Positions 1 through 7,469 of a DNA stretch of 64,000 nt are shown in pieces. Position 1 is the stretch's first letter, and each line of letters starts with the position of its first letter. The notes under the pieces were generated by a model. It ran no database searches. It was not told the DNA's origin and saw only the letters and a program-made list of their open reading frames with translations. Source of the DNA: an uncultured Bizionia sp. Lineage in GTDB: Bacteria; Bacteroidota; Bacteroidia; Flavobacteriales; Flavobacteriaceae. Position numbers and translations under genes: made by a program. Location: NCBI GenBank assembly GCA_947496215.1, contig CANMCF010000008.1:62001-126000 (forward strand), in the 5' to 3' direction.

Positions 1-922
1 TTACTATTATGCACATTAACAATACAACTCCCAAAAACGCAGGAATCACCCAATTAGGCAAAGGAATCAACCATATCGTACTTACCACTTCTATAGAGAT
101 AAAAAGCAACAATGCCTTTAAAATAAAAAGATTACTCACTTTTGACGCTATGTAGGCTCCAAGTGGTGCGCCCAATATGACTACAGGTATTGCCGTCTTC
201 CATGCATTGATCGCCCAAGGAGTCCATTCTCCAAACATAGATATCAGAAGCACACCAACAATTGAGTTTAAAGCCATAATGATCACTGTTGTAGGAGTGG
301 CTTTTTTCTCGGTTGAATTAAAAATCAATGTCAGTACGACAAATGCAACCATATCTGCACCAGACCCAATATTGATGGTTAAAAAACCACCAATCATCCC
401 TGTAATGAATAATAGTACACCACTATCCCTTGTTGATATTTCATTTATTCGTTGTCCTCCCGAATAGTGTCGAAAAATCAAAGCAACACCCAATGCGCCA
501 ATTTGAATGGTAAACAACCATTTGAGGTGACTGCTGGTTATGAGCCATCCCATTAAAAGGGATATGAGTTGTCCAAGTATCCCCCCAAAAATAGCAGGTA
601 ATATGGCCTTTGTGTAGAAGGGTATCTTTCGTGACACGATAAAAATAGATGCCATGGTCATACCCACTGATTGAATCAGTAGTGAGAATTGCTTTGCATT
701 TACAGGGATTACGTGCAACAACTTAGTGAAAACAGGAAAAGCAACAGCTCCTCCACCCTCTGCTGAAAACCCAGCAACGAAACTACCAAAGGTCATTGTA
801 GCAGGAATCATCCACAATTCCTTTAGAAGATACCATTCATTGGTAAAAATAAAATAAGCAAGCCAAGACAATAAAAGTACAGTGGCAATCTTAAAATATA
901 GATTAGTTCTATTCTTTAACAT
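1..922 (-). CDS. TSUP-family (TauE/SafE-like) membrane permease, C-terminus off the window
   Basis: The frame is open from an ATG at 922-920 to the left edge (307 codons, no stop), so the C-terminus is missing. I translated it by eye. It shows a series of hydrophobic segments and two glycine-rich repeats typical of the TauE/SafE fold: an early one reading GSFVAGFSAEGGG near residues 46-58 and a later one reading GMIGGFLTINIGSGAD. The family exports or imports sulfite, sulfoacetate or related organosulfur anions; the substrate cannot be read from sequence. It lies downstream of the monooxygenase-like gene on the same strand but is separated from it by a hairpin terminator, so it is probably its own transcription unit. 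Confidence 0.8.
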   Translation of the reverse strand, partial: MLKNRTNLYFKIATVLLLSWLAYFIFTNEWYLLKELWMIPATMTFGSFVAGFSAEGGGAVAFPVFTKLLHVIPVNAKQFSLLIQSVGMTMASIFIVSRKIPFYTKAILPAIFGGILGQLISLLMGWLITSSHLKWLFTIQIGALGVALIFRHYSGGQRINEISTRDSGVLLFITGMIGGFLTINIGSGADMVAFVVLTLIFNSTEKKATPTTVIIMALNSIVGVLLISMFGEWTPWAINAWKTAIPVVILGAPLGAYIASKVSNLFILKALLLFISIEVVSTIWLIPLPNWVIPAFLGVVLLMCIIV

Positions 923-963
923 ATTTTTCAATTTGTAAATTTTTTGTTGAAGCAAAACCACAC

Positions 964-1001
964 ATTAAAAAGGAAGTTGCTTGTAGCAACCCCTTTTTAA
1001 T
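964..1001 (-). terminator. Terminator-like hairpin between two minus-strand genes
   Basis: Perfect outer arms ATTAAAAAGG (964-973) and CCTTTTTAAT (992-1001) enclose inner arms GTTGC (976-980) and GCAAC (986-990) around a five-base loop. The arms end in A/T runs, so it could work on both strands. It sits 88 bases downstream of the stop of the 1089-3176 gene. Confidence 0.65.
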
Positions 1002-1088
1002 GTACTTGAGCGATTGAAATCACTATGTCTTTGGAGTAATCTAAAACGTCATTTCTCTCCTAGATAAAGTATGATTTCACGATATCCT

Positions 1089-3176
1089 CTAATAAACTTC
1101 TTCCACGGTTTGTTCTGACTTCTTTTTCTTTTTAGCACTCATTACACTAAGGAAGGTTTTTCGATATTTTTGAAAAAACTCTAAGTATTCAGGCCTTCTC
1201 TTCGATTTAAGATCACAGAACACATGTCTATTCAATCCTTTTTTCGATAGTCTTTTTACAAAAACAAACGATGTCACTATAGGTATAGCGGCAAAATACC
1301 ACTCACCAAATATTGGTGCTGTTATTGAACCTGCCAACAACATCAAATGCACTAAAAATCCATATTTATCAGGCCTGTCTGGCATTGGAATTCCCCAATT
1401 TCCTATTATGAGACCAGATATTAAATTAATAGGTATTAGCAGACCAAAGAAAGCCAATACAGAATATAGTTTAGGTATTGGTAAATAATAGAATGAGAAG
1501 AAAAAACTAAGAAGGAAAAGTCCATACAACGTAATGGGGAACAACAATGTTAAGAAATGCTGATGTTCACTGGAGACGTGGTCCACAAAATCGGATGCTC
1601 CATCTAAAGCGTATTCGCCTTTTTGCCTGTAATAATGAGAGTTATTTGGAAACAGGAAATACTGTGCTACATCCTTGAAACTTCTAGAATCACGCAACCT
1701 AGGTTGTATACCAATTATCCTAGCTACTTCTTCTGTGAAAAACCCAAAATATACAACATGATCACTAGGAACAGGCTTATTCGACAAGTAATACTTCTTA
1801 TTGTATCTATATATCTTTTTCTCAATATTCTTATTCACTTTCTCATTGAACTCCTCATTTACAATCATTTTGTGAATTAACAAGCATTGCATTTCTGTAA
1901 TGTTGCTCAGACCTCCTGTGAATGGACGTGTATATCCCAATAAGAATATGTTGTTCAACTCAGGAGCGAGTACACCCATATATGTATTTCGATATTTGTA
2001 ATCGAAAACTTGAGGTTCTCCTTCATCATTATGGTAAATAATTTCAGGAAGGTTGGGTTTTTCACGATCTCCTTCAATGAGGTAATCGTATTCTACACTT
2101 TTACCATCTGAAATAATCGTTTTTGCTGATTTATCAACCGTTGTTCTTTTTTTACTGAATAACTCAACGTAACCCTGATCAATGAAGAACACGATGTCAT
2201 TCAAAAGAAACCCTTTATCAATGGATTCATATAAATCGTCCGAGAATTTATCTTCATAGATGTCAATAGGCCAGTGTTTAATGGCAATGCTAGAATTATC
2301 TGGAGCTTTTGCCGTTCTAACAAAAGGAATCAATCTCAAATAAATGTTCAAGAACGTTTTACGTAGTCTTTTTGAAGAATCCTCTCGTACGGATAATGGA
2401 TATGTATTTGGAAAAGAAAGTGGACCATACAAAAAATCAGTAAGCTTATTCGGAAACATGTAAGCTTGTAAATATCCAGCAGATATGGTTCCTTCATACA
2501 ATGTGGGAAAAAATCGAGTAACATTGTGGTACTCAAACTGATCTAGGGTTGAGACATCACTTCCGGATAAAAATTCAGGATTCTTGAATAGTTTGTCTAA
2601 TGCAACGAATCCATTGGAAATCAATTTAACCTTTGCTCCGAAACACACCAATTTGGCTATCATCAGGTTTGCAGAATCTCCAATTGTTTTCAAAACAACG
2701 GTTTTACCTTTTAGAGACGTATCAAACTCAAAACTTTCCAAGCTATTATGTATTTGTCTTTTGAATGAAGTTGACAAAATCACATTCTTGGCTTTATAAA
2801 CATCCCCATCATCCAGAGTTACAATAGAATAATCTTTGAAGTTTTCAATTTTGTTTACCTGGCCCTTAACAGTTTTATGCTCATACATCTTTTGATACTT
2901 CAGCATAATAGAGTAAAACTCTCTTGCAGTAGGGTACCGATCTCCTATTTCTTTATTATTCCTCATCATGTCAATCAGCTCAAAAGTATATACTGAAGTA
3001 TAAAGCGAACTTACCAGGTCAAAATCAAGTCGGCCCTTTTTTTCGAGCTCGTCCCATATTCGTTTTCCTGCATTTACTATGATATATTCGCTGCCCGTCC
3101 GATCTAGTTCTTTTTGAAGCGGAATTGAAGAAAAACTCCCTCCAACGATGAGAGTTTCAATTTGTTTAAAATTCAT
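1089..3176 (-). CDS. Flavin-monooxygenase-like protein with C-terminal membrane domain
   Basis: A 695-residue protein. The N-terminus has a Rossmann-like start (TLIVGGSFSSIPLQKEL, residues 8-24) where a GxGxxG is expected but is degenerate. A second nucleotide-binding-like stretch (VVLKTIGDSANLMIAKL, near 160) and a C-terminal FMO-type segment (NNIFLLGYTRPFTGGLSN) follow. About residues 540-650 contain three to four hydrophobic helices, and the tail is lysine-rich. The flavin-containing monooxygenase / NAD(P)-binding superfamily is the best guess; the membrane extension is unusual. The coding strand points away from the quinolone locus and shares its long upstream region. Whether FAD binding is retained is unclear. 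Confidence 0.6.
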   Translation of the reverse strand: MNFKQIETLIVGGSFSSIPLQKELDRTGSEYIIVNAGKRIWDELEKKGRLDFDLVSSLYTSVYTFELIDMMRNNKEIGDRYPTAREFYSIMLKYQKMYEHKTVKGQVNKIENFKDYSIVTLDDGDVYKAKNVILSTSFKRQIHNSLESFEFDTSLKGKTVVLKTIGDSANLMIAKLVCFGAKVKLISNGFVALDKLFKNPEFLSGSDVSTLDQFEYHNVTRFFPTLYEGTISAGYLQAYMFPNKLTDFLYGPLSFPNTYPLSVREDSSKRLRKTFLNIYLRLIPFVRTAKAPDNSSIAIKHWPIDIYEDKFSDDLYESIDKGFLLNDIVFFIDQGYVELFSKKRTTVDKSAKTIISDGKSVEYDYLIEGDREKPNLPEIIYHNDEGEPQVFDYKYRNTYMGVLAPELNNIFLLGYTRPFTGGLSNITEMQCLLIHKMIVNEEFNEKVNKNIEKKIYRYNKKYYLSNKPVPSDHVVYFGFFTEEVARIIGIQPRLRDSRSFKDVAQYFLFPNNSHYYRQKGEYALDGASDFVDHVSSEHQHFLTLLFPITLYGLFLLSFFFSFYYLPIPKLYSVLAFFGLLIPINLISGLIIGNWGIPMPDRPDKYGFLVHLMLLAGSITAPIFGEWYFAAIPIVTSFVFVKRLSKKGLNRHVFCDLKSKRRPEYLEFFQKYRKTFLSVMSAKKKKKSEQTVEEVY

Positions 3177-4375
3177 GTTTTTATTTTTTATTCGATAATG
3201 ATAGTTTTATAACAGAGGAGGCTTCCTCTATTTTTGATAAAGTAATTTAATGTCTGTATTAAAAATTCAATACATTAATTATTAGTTTCAAACAACATTA
3301 TATGTTGTTTTTATTTAAAAGATATGATGGTCATTGTTTTTAAAAAATGAGATCTCTATAAAACAAAAGTTTTGAAAAATATCGCTCTTCATAAAAATCG
3401 ATAGTTTCGACTCCCTTAAGAAGATAATTAAGATACTAGCACAGTAAAAAATTGTTCTTTTGTAAAGTTATTCGGTAGTTCAATTATAATTGATTGTAGG
3501 TAATATGAAGTGTCAAACAATCAAATCTTATATAATGCACTTTAATTATTTAAATGAAGGACAGGTGAAAATCTTAAAAGTCTCTATTACAGAAACCAAT
3601 ACTCAAATTTGACTATTATAGTTTAAAAATGAAATTATAATTAGCAATATGTATGTGGGTGTTTTTAGATAAATTTAGCTTAGCCATATATAGTAAATTT
3701 CACAGCTTCGCTTCTCCTAGTAACATAACTAGGAATCAAATATGAAAATAAAATTTTCTTTCAATTTATTTGGCATCAAATATATAAAATTGATGCTCAA
3801 ATAAACAAAAAAAAATAAAATTACGCTAAGAATTGTTTGTCTCTTAACAAATTCGTTACGTCTTTGCTACTTAAATTCAATTAAAAAATGGTCATCTAAA
3901 AACTTAAAAGCTAGTTATAATCGACTTTTGTTATTTCGTATGGCATTATTATTTAATCAATTACAAAGTTCACAATCGAGCAAACTTATAGGTTTCGTTA
4001 TAAAAAGCACAGCATAACAGATAATGAAGAATTCAATTTTAGAAATTCTTGTCAAAAAAACATCAATGAAATAACCAATTTATAAAAAGGTATAGAAACT
4101 CCATAAATTGAGAATGAAATAAGGTTTATGAAACTCGTTTGCTTTATATCGAAGTTCAGGAATAATTGATTAGAAAAAGTAAGGCTAATCCATCAAATAC
4201 TTCTTTAAAATGAGTAAACATATGAAAATAAATGTAATAGACTGAATACGAGAACATTAACTAAAACACTATATTTTATTTACTCCTTTCTAGGTCTAAT
4301 TCTTCCTTGGATTTCATTATTAAATCAGAATACAAATTTGTTTGAGTTTACATTAAATTAACAATTAATTAACTA
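3177..4375. other. Gene-free AT-rich region
   Basis: About 1.2 kb with no convincing reading frame on either strand. A small inverted repeat AGAGGA/TCCTCT (3214-3219 and 3224-3229) lies in the presumed 5' leader of the minus-strand gene, and a larger minus-strand hairpin element lies at 3704-3733. The rest is very A/T-rich and shows nothing else I can name; it could include old decayed copies of the leader repeats seen to the right. Confidence 0.6.
3704..3733 (-). promoter_or_regulatory. Inverted relative of the leader hairpin element
   Basis: Read on the minus strand: stem CCTAGT, loop TATGTT, stem ACTAGG, then AG and AAGCGAAGCT. It matches the plan of the three plus-strand elements (6-bp stem, 6-nt loop, then AGCGAAGCT, then GTGAAA nearby) but with a different, still fully paired stem. 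It faces the 1089-3176 gene, about 530 bases upstream of its start. Function is inferred by analogy only. Confidence 0.45.
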
Positions 4376-4417
4376 TTAGTTAACAAAAAATAAAGGTTTA
4401 TCTAAGTTTGGCTTTTC

Positions 4418-4425
4418 TATATTTG
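4418..4425 (+). promoter_or_regulatory. Bacteroidota-type -7 element, unit 1
   Basis: TATATTTG fits the TAnnTTTG consensus of Bacteroidota sigma factor. The -33 region (GTTTA around 4396-4400) is only weakly similar to TTTG. It lies 81 bases upstream of the first conserved hairpin element and is repeated in unit 2. Confidence 0.5.
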
Positions 4426-4436
4426 TCGTCGAGTTA

Positions 4437-4461
4437 AAGCTTTATTCAACCAATAAAGCTT
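4437..4461 (+). promoter_or_regulatory. Perfect 10-bp leader hairpin just downstream of the unit 1 promoter
   Basis: Arms AAGCTTTATT (4437-4446) and AATAAAGCTT (4452-4461) with loop CAACC, followed by GTTTTAACTTCT. It would form at the very 5' end of the transcript. Unit 3 keeps a shorter version (AAGCT at 5151 and AGCTT at 5162); unit 2 lacks it. It could be an early terminator or a 5'-end stabiliser. Confidence 0.45.
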
Positions 4462-4498
4462 GTTTTAACTTCTCTCCCCGGAGTTAAAATTAAAAGCG

Positions 4499-4526
4499 CT
4501 CTTATGTAACTAAGAGTAGCGAAGCT
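4499..4526 (+). promoter_or_regulatory. ops-like conserved leader element, copy 1
   Basis: A 28-nt element identical in all three repeat units: stem CTCTTA, loop TGTAAC, stem TAAGAG, then TAGCGAAGCT, which can itself form AGC-GAA-GCT. The stretch GAGTAGCG resembles the GTAGCG core of the enterobacterial ops element that recruits the NusG paralogue RfaH. The downstream gene encodes a NusG paralogue, so a loading site is a reasonable inference. Confidence 0.55.
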
Positions 4527-4576
4527 CTGCTGAATAAGCAAACAAATGTTATAAAAGGAATCGCTCATTAATTAAA

Positions 4577-4746
4577 ATAAAAACAAATCGAGATTGACAT
4601 ATTTTTTATATGCCAAAGAAAAAACACATCAACAATTCCCCAAACGAAAAATAGAAATTCCATCCCCTTTCGCAATCCCAAAGAGAAAGGGAGCAATATA
4701 GCTAGAAGAGTGGTTGTCCCTTTGTTATAATCGTTACAAACGCTTA
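4577..4746 (+). pseudogene. Decayed 5' fragment of the nusG-like gene (unit 1)
   Basis: Alignable with the first about 170 bases of the intact gene at 5275: shared stretches include the start (ATAAAAACAAAT versus ATGAAAACAAAC), the TATATGCC/TATGTCAAG region, ACGAAAAATAGAA, and the end around GTCCCTTTGTTATAATCGT. The start codon is ATA and the reading frame stops at the seventh codon (TGA). It cannot encode the protein. Confidence 0.7.
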
Positions 4747-4791
4747 ATGATTAGTTAACCAAAACTGAGGTTAAACTCCATCTTGCTTTTC

Positions 4792-4799
4792 TATATTTG
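4792..4799 (+). promoter_or_regulatory. Bacteroidota-type -7 element, unit 2
   Basis: TATATTTG, 53 bases upstream of the second conserved element. In unit 3 the corresponding sequence is TATATGCA (5132-5139), a poorer match, so transcription of the locus may start mainly from the two upstream units and run through the duplicated leaders. Confidence 0.5.
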
Positions 4800-4851
4800 C
4801 CATAGATTAATAACTTCTTTTAATTAGCCTACTCATATTTAAATGGAAGCA

Positions 4852-4879
4852 CTCTTATGTAACTAAGAGTAGCGAAGCT
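4852..4879 (+). promoter_or_regulatory. ops-like conserved leader element, copy 2
   Basis: Identical over 28 nt to copies at 4499 and 5201, and the flanking bases to the right (ATGTGAAAAA) are also shared with copy 3. It lies 73 bases before the start of the truncated nusG-like frame, against 74 in the intact unit. Its conservation contrasts with the strong divergence of the adjoining sequence. Confidence 0.55.
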
Positions 4880-4924
4880 ATGTGAAAAAACAAACCAACA
4901 TTATAAAGAATCGCTATTAATAAA

Positions 4925-5098
4925 ATGAAGACAACTCTAAATAGAGGTTGCACATATTATATGCCAAACCTCGTCATTAAAAAACCCATTAAAAATTTAG
5001 AACGAACGACAACAACTTATTCCTCTCTTAAGACAAATCCAAGGAAAAGAGAGGAGTATAACCTAAAGAATGGTTATCCCTTTATTCAAATTAGTTAA
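4925..5098 (+). pseudogene. Truncated nusG-like 5' fragment, still open for 57 codons (unit 2)
   Basis: Starts with ATG and reads MKTTLNRGCTYYMPNLV then continues to KNGYPFIQIS and TAA. It aligns with residues 1-57 of the intact protein (MKTNLNLGWHVLYVKPR...), but the key NGN residues W9 and the KPRHEKK stretch are lost. It is either a non-functional remnant or a translated upstream frame in the leader of the real gene. Confidence 0.6.
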
Positions 5099-5449
5099 CC
5101 AAAACTGAGGTTAAACTCCATATGGAATTCCTATATGCATTATAGAATTTAAGCTATAAAAAGCTTCTTTAATTACCCTACCCATGATTAAACAAAAGCG
5201 CTCTTATGTAACTAAGAGTAGCGAAGCTATGTGAAAAATTAAAAACAACATAATAAATACCCGCTATTAATCCAATGAAAACAAACCTTAATCTAGGTTG
5301 GCATGTTTTATATGTCAAGCCTCGTCATGAGAAAAAAGTCTACAAACAACTTTTAGAACGAAAAATAGAAGCTTACTTACCTCTAGCACAAACTGAAAGA
5401 AAATGGAGTGATCGGACTAAAAGAGTTGTTCTTCCTTTATTCAAATCGT
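5091..5449 (+). repeat. Tandem leader repeat, unit 3 (with the intact gene)
   Basis: Third and functional unit: TTAGTTAACC at 5091, degenerate -7 element TATATGCA at 5132-5139, small hairpin at 5151-5166, conserved 28-nt element at 5201, gene start at 5275. Similarity to units 1 and 2 ends within the gene near 5445-5450, so the duplicated segment covered promoter, leader and about 170 bases of coding sequence. Confidence 0.8.
5201..5228 (+). promoter_or_regulatory. ops-like conserved leader element, copy 3
   Basis: Same 28-nt hairpin-plus-TAGCGAAGCT element, 47 bases upstream of the intact nusG-like start. As the copy closest to the operon it is the best candidate for the site where RNA polymerase pauses and takes up the antiterminator. 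This role is inferred from RfaH/ops and UpxY precedents, not shown by the sequence. Confidence 0.55.
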
Positions 5450-5808
5450 ATGTGTTTGTCAACATAAAGACAGCCATGGATTTTCATACGGCACCATCAG
5501 TCAATGGAGTATATGCCTATATAAGCTTTGGCAAGGATTACGCTGTTGTAAGGGATGAAGAGATAGAAAAAATCAAATTCCTAGTAAGTACTGAAGGCAT
5601 AGAAGATGTTAAAATAGAAGAAGGTTTTTTAAACATCGGTGAATTAAAGGTCATTGCCAATGGGCCTTTAAGTGGTTTGGAGTGTGAAGTGCTTCAAATT
5701 AAAAACAAAAATTTGGTCAACGTACGTTTAGGCTCCTTAAAACAAAATATCACGGCAACGGTACCAAGTGAGTTTCTTTCCGAACTATCAGAAGTTGCAT
5801 TAAACTGA
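5275..5808 (+). CDS. NusG paralogue, UpxY/LoaP-type transcription antiterminator
   Basis: A 177-residue protein with an N-terminal NGN domain (GWHVLYVKPRHEKKV, residues 8-22; LPLFKSYVFVNI, near 53-64) and a C-terminal KOW-like part (GELKVIANGPLSGLECEVL, near 121-140). Specialised NusG paralogues of this size bind RNA polymerase at a leader site and let it read long operons: UpxY in Bacteroides capsule loci, LoaP and TaA in antibiotic clusters, RfaH at ops sites. It is the first gene of the 23.5 kb locus, 32 bases before the ligase gene, and its own leader carries the conserved hairpin elements. It probably promotes its own expression together with the cluster. It is not the housekeeping NusG, which normally neighbours secE and rplK. 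Confidence 0.85.
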   Translation: MKTNLNLGWHVLYVKPRHEKKVYKQLLERKIEAYLPLAQTERKWSDRTKRVVLPLFKSYVFVNIKTAMDFHTAPSVNGVYAYISFGKDYAVVRDEEIEKIKFLVSTEGIEDVKIEEGFLNIGELKVIANGPLSGLECEVLQIKNKNLVNVRLGSLKQNITATVPSEFLSELSEVALN

Positions 5809-5840
5809 AAAACAATTAAAGTTCTTTAAAACAAATTACA

Positions 5841-7424
5841 ATGTTACAGATTCAAGAAAAATTTAACCTTACAAAACAATTGTTTGTAGGTAATGACATT
5901 CCATTTTCTCAGCGTGCCGTAATCTGGAATGATGTACAATTGACAAGAGATCAGTTATTTGAAAACATCATTAAATCAGCAGATTATTTATTAAAATCTG
6001 GCATCAGGCAAGAGGAAAGAGTTGTATTGCTTTTGAACGACACTCCTGCCATTTATGAATTTTTTCTTGGAGCCATTGCAGTTGGAGCCATTCCTGTACT
6101 TATAAATCCCAAGATAAAGCTAGAAGACCTTGAATATATCCTCAAGGATAGTGAGGCCACAGTAATTGTTTCAGAAATACGACCATTGAAAGAGCTTGAA
6201 ACCATATTTAATAGTACCCCTTTCATAAGCTCTAGGAATAAAATGATTATCCAAGACAAGTATGTAAGTGACGGCTCCATTTTAAAGAAAAACAAAGAAT
6301 ATTTTTACCCAAGATCTAGTAAGACCATTTTTATTGAAGAAGAAGATCTTGAGATGTCTTTTGTTGTTAAACATCAAGATGCCCCCGCATTTTGGCAATA
6401 TACCTCAGGAACTACTGGTAAACCAAAGGCAGTGGTACACTCACAATTATCCATGTTGAGCAATACCTTTAATTTCGCTGAACAAACACTTAAAATCACA
6501 GATAAAGACTGCATTTATTCCATCCCAAAAATGTTTTTTGGCTATGGATTGGGCAATAGTTTGTTTTTCCCATTATGGACTGGAGCCACAGTAATTTTAG
6601 ATGATCATTGGCCGAGTATGGATCGAGTTACCTATCTTATTCAAAAACACCGTCCAACTATACTTTTTGCCGTTCCAAAAATATACGGAGCCTTATTGAA
6701 ATATGAAAAGGATACGGATTATAGCAGTGTGCGTATTTTCTATTCTGCGGGTTCTAATTTAAATGCAACAGTAAACAACAAATGGAAAGAGACTAATGGA
6801 AAATTTGTTACCCAAGGTATCGGTTGCACGGAAATAGGACATGTTTACTTGTCTACGACTCCAACTTCTGAAAATATAAATGCCACGGGCAAACCTGTTC
6901 AAGGATTTAACGTAAGGTTGAAAAAGGATGATGAAGAAGAATTGGGAGAATTGCATGTGCAACCTTCTTATAAGTTGCTGGGGTATCATGGCAACGAGAA
7001 TCAGGATAAGTTTTTAGAAAACAACTGGTATAAGACAAGCGATAACTTCACACAAGGAAAAGAAGGAGATTATGTTTTCTCATCTCGTGTAGACGATATG
7101 TTTAAAATTAATGGAAGAATGGTGATCCCAAGTATAATTGAAAATCATGTTTTGGAAAACTATGCTGTCAATGAAGCTGTCTTTGTTGCCTTGGAAAATG
7201 AAGAGTTATCTGATGTTAGTTCTTATCTGTGCATTACCTTACTAGATACGACTACAAATGAAACCGTCTTGCTTAGAGATTTAGAACTAGATTTTTCTCA
7301 AAACATGCCAAGTTACATGCGTCCAAATCAAATTGTTGTTTTTGATAGCTTCGAATACAATTCTAACGGTAAAATCATTAAAAAGAAAATTATCGAGCAA
7401 TTAAGGCAACCAGCTTTAATTTAA
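5841..7424 (+). CDS. pqsA: PqsA-like anthranilate-CoA ligase (benzoate-CoA ligase family)
   Basis: A 527-residue ANL-superfamily adenylating enzyme, close in length to PqsA (517). Motifs visible: phosphate loop YTSGTTGKPK (187-196), GCTEIG (328-333), YKTSDNF (397-403), RVDDMFKINGRMV (416-428) and the C-terminal catalytic lysine in SNGKIIKKK (Lys511). Family members activate benzoate-type acids as CoA thioesters. The linked anthranilate synthase and PqsB/C/D/E/H-like genes make anthranilate the likely substrate, forming anthraniloyl-CoA, the first intermediate of alkylquinolone synthesis. A fatty acyl-CoA/ACP ligase role is the alternative. No membrane segments; cytoplasmic. Confidence 0.8.
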   Translation: MLQIQEKFNLTKQLFVGNDIPFSQRAVIWNDVQLTRDQLFENIIKSADYLLKSGIRQEERVVLLLNDTPAIYEFFLGAIAVGAIPVLINPKIKLEDLEYILKDSEATVIVSEIRPLKELETIFNSTPFISSRNKMIIQDKYVSDGSILKKNKEYFYPRSSKTIFIEEEDLEMSFVVKHQDAPAFWQYTSGTTGKPKAVVHSQLSMLSNTFNFAEQTLKITDKDCIYSIPKMFFGYGLGNSLFFPLWTGATVILDDHWPSMDRVTYLIQKHRPTILFAVPKIYGALLKYEKDTDYSSVRIFYSAGSNLNATVNNKWKETNGKFVTQGIGCTEIGHVYLSTTPTSENINATGKPVQGFNVRLKKDDEEELGELHVQPSYKLLGYHGNENQDKFLENNWYKTSDNFTQGKEGDYVFSSRVDDMFKINGRMVIPSIIENHVLENYAVNEAVFVALENEELSDVSSYLCITLLDTTTNETVLLRDLELDFSQNMPSYMRPNQIVVFDSFEYNSNGKIIKKKIIEQLRQPALI

Positions 7425-7469
7425 ATATAGAAATATTACTACTATCATTTCTATCCAAAATATACACAT

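Larger units (their letters stand above)
4376..4750 (+). repeat. Tandem leader repeat, unit 1 (most decayed)
   Basis: First of three direct repeats of about 340-375 bp. Each begins with TTAGTTAAC (4376, 4751, 5091), then a promoter-like TATATTTG (degenerate in unit 3), a conserved 28-nt hairpin element, and the 5' end of a nusG-like gene. In unit 1 the gene start is ATA and an in-frame stop follows after six codons, while the 28-nt element is unchanged. Confidence 0.75.
4751..5090 (+). repeat. Tandem leader repeat, unit 2 (partly decayed)
   Basis: Second direct repeat. The first 40 bases (TTAGTTAACC, AAAACTGAGG, TTAAACTCCAT) are identical to those of unit 3, and TATATTTG at 4792-4799 is identical to unit 1. 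The 28-nt element follows at 4852. The nusG-like 5' end remains as a short open frame starting at 4925. Confidence 0.8.

Noticed and set aside
177-467. 96-codon plus-strand frame
   Set aside because: It is the shadow of the TSUP permease gene on the opposite strand.
3841-3880. CTCTTAAC and GTAGCAAAG (minus) resembling parts of the leader element
   Set aside because: Only partial matches without a paired stem; could be ancient decay but cannot be supported.
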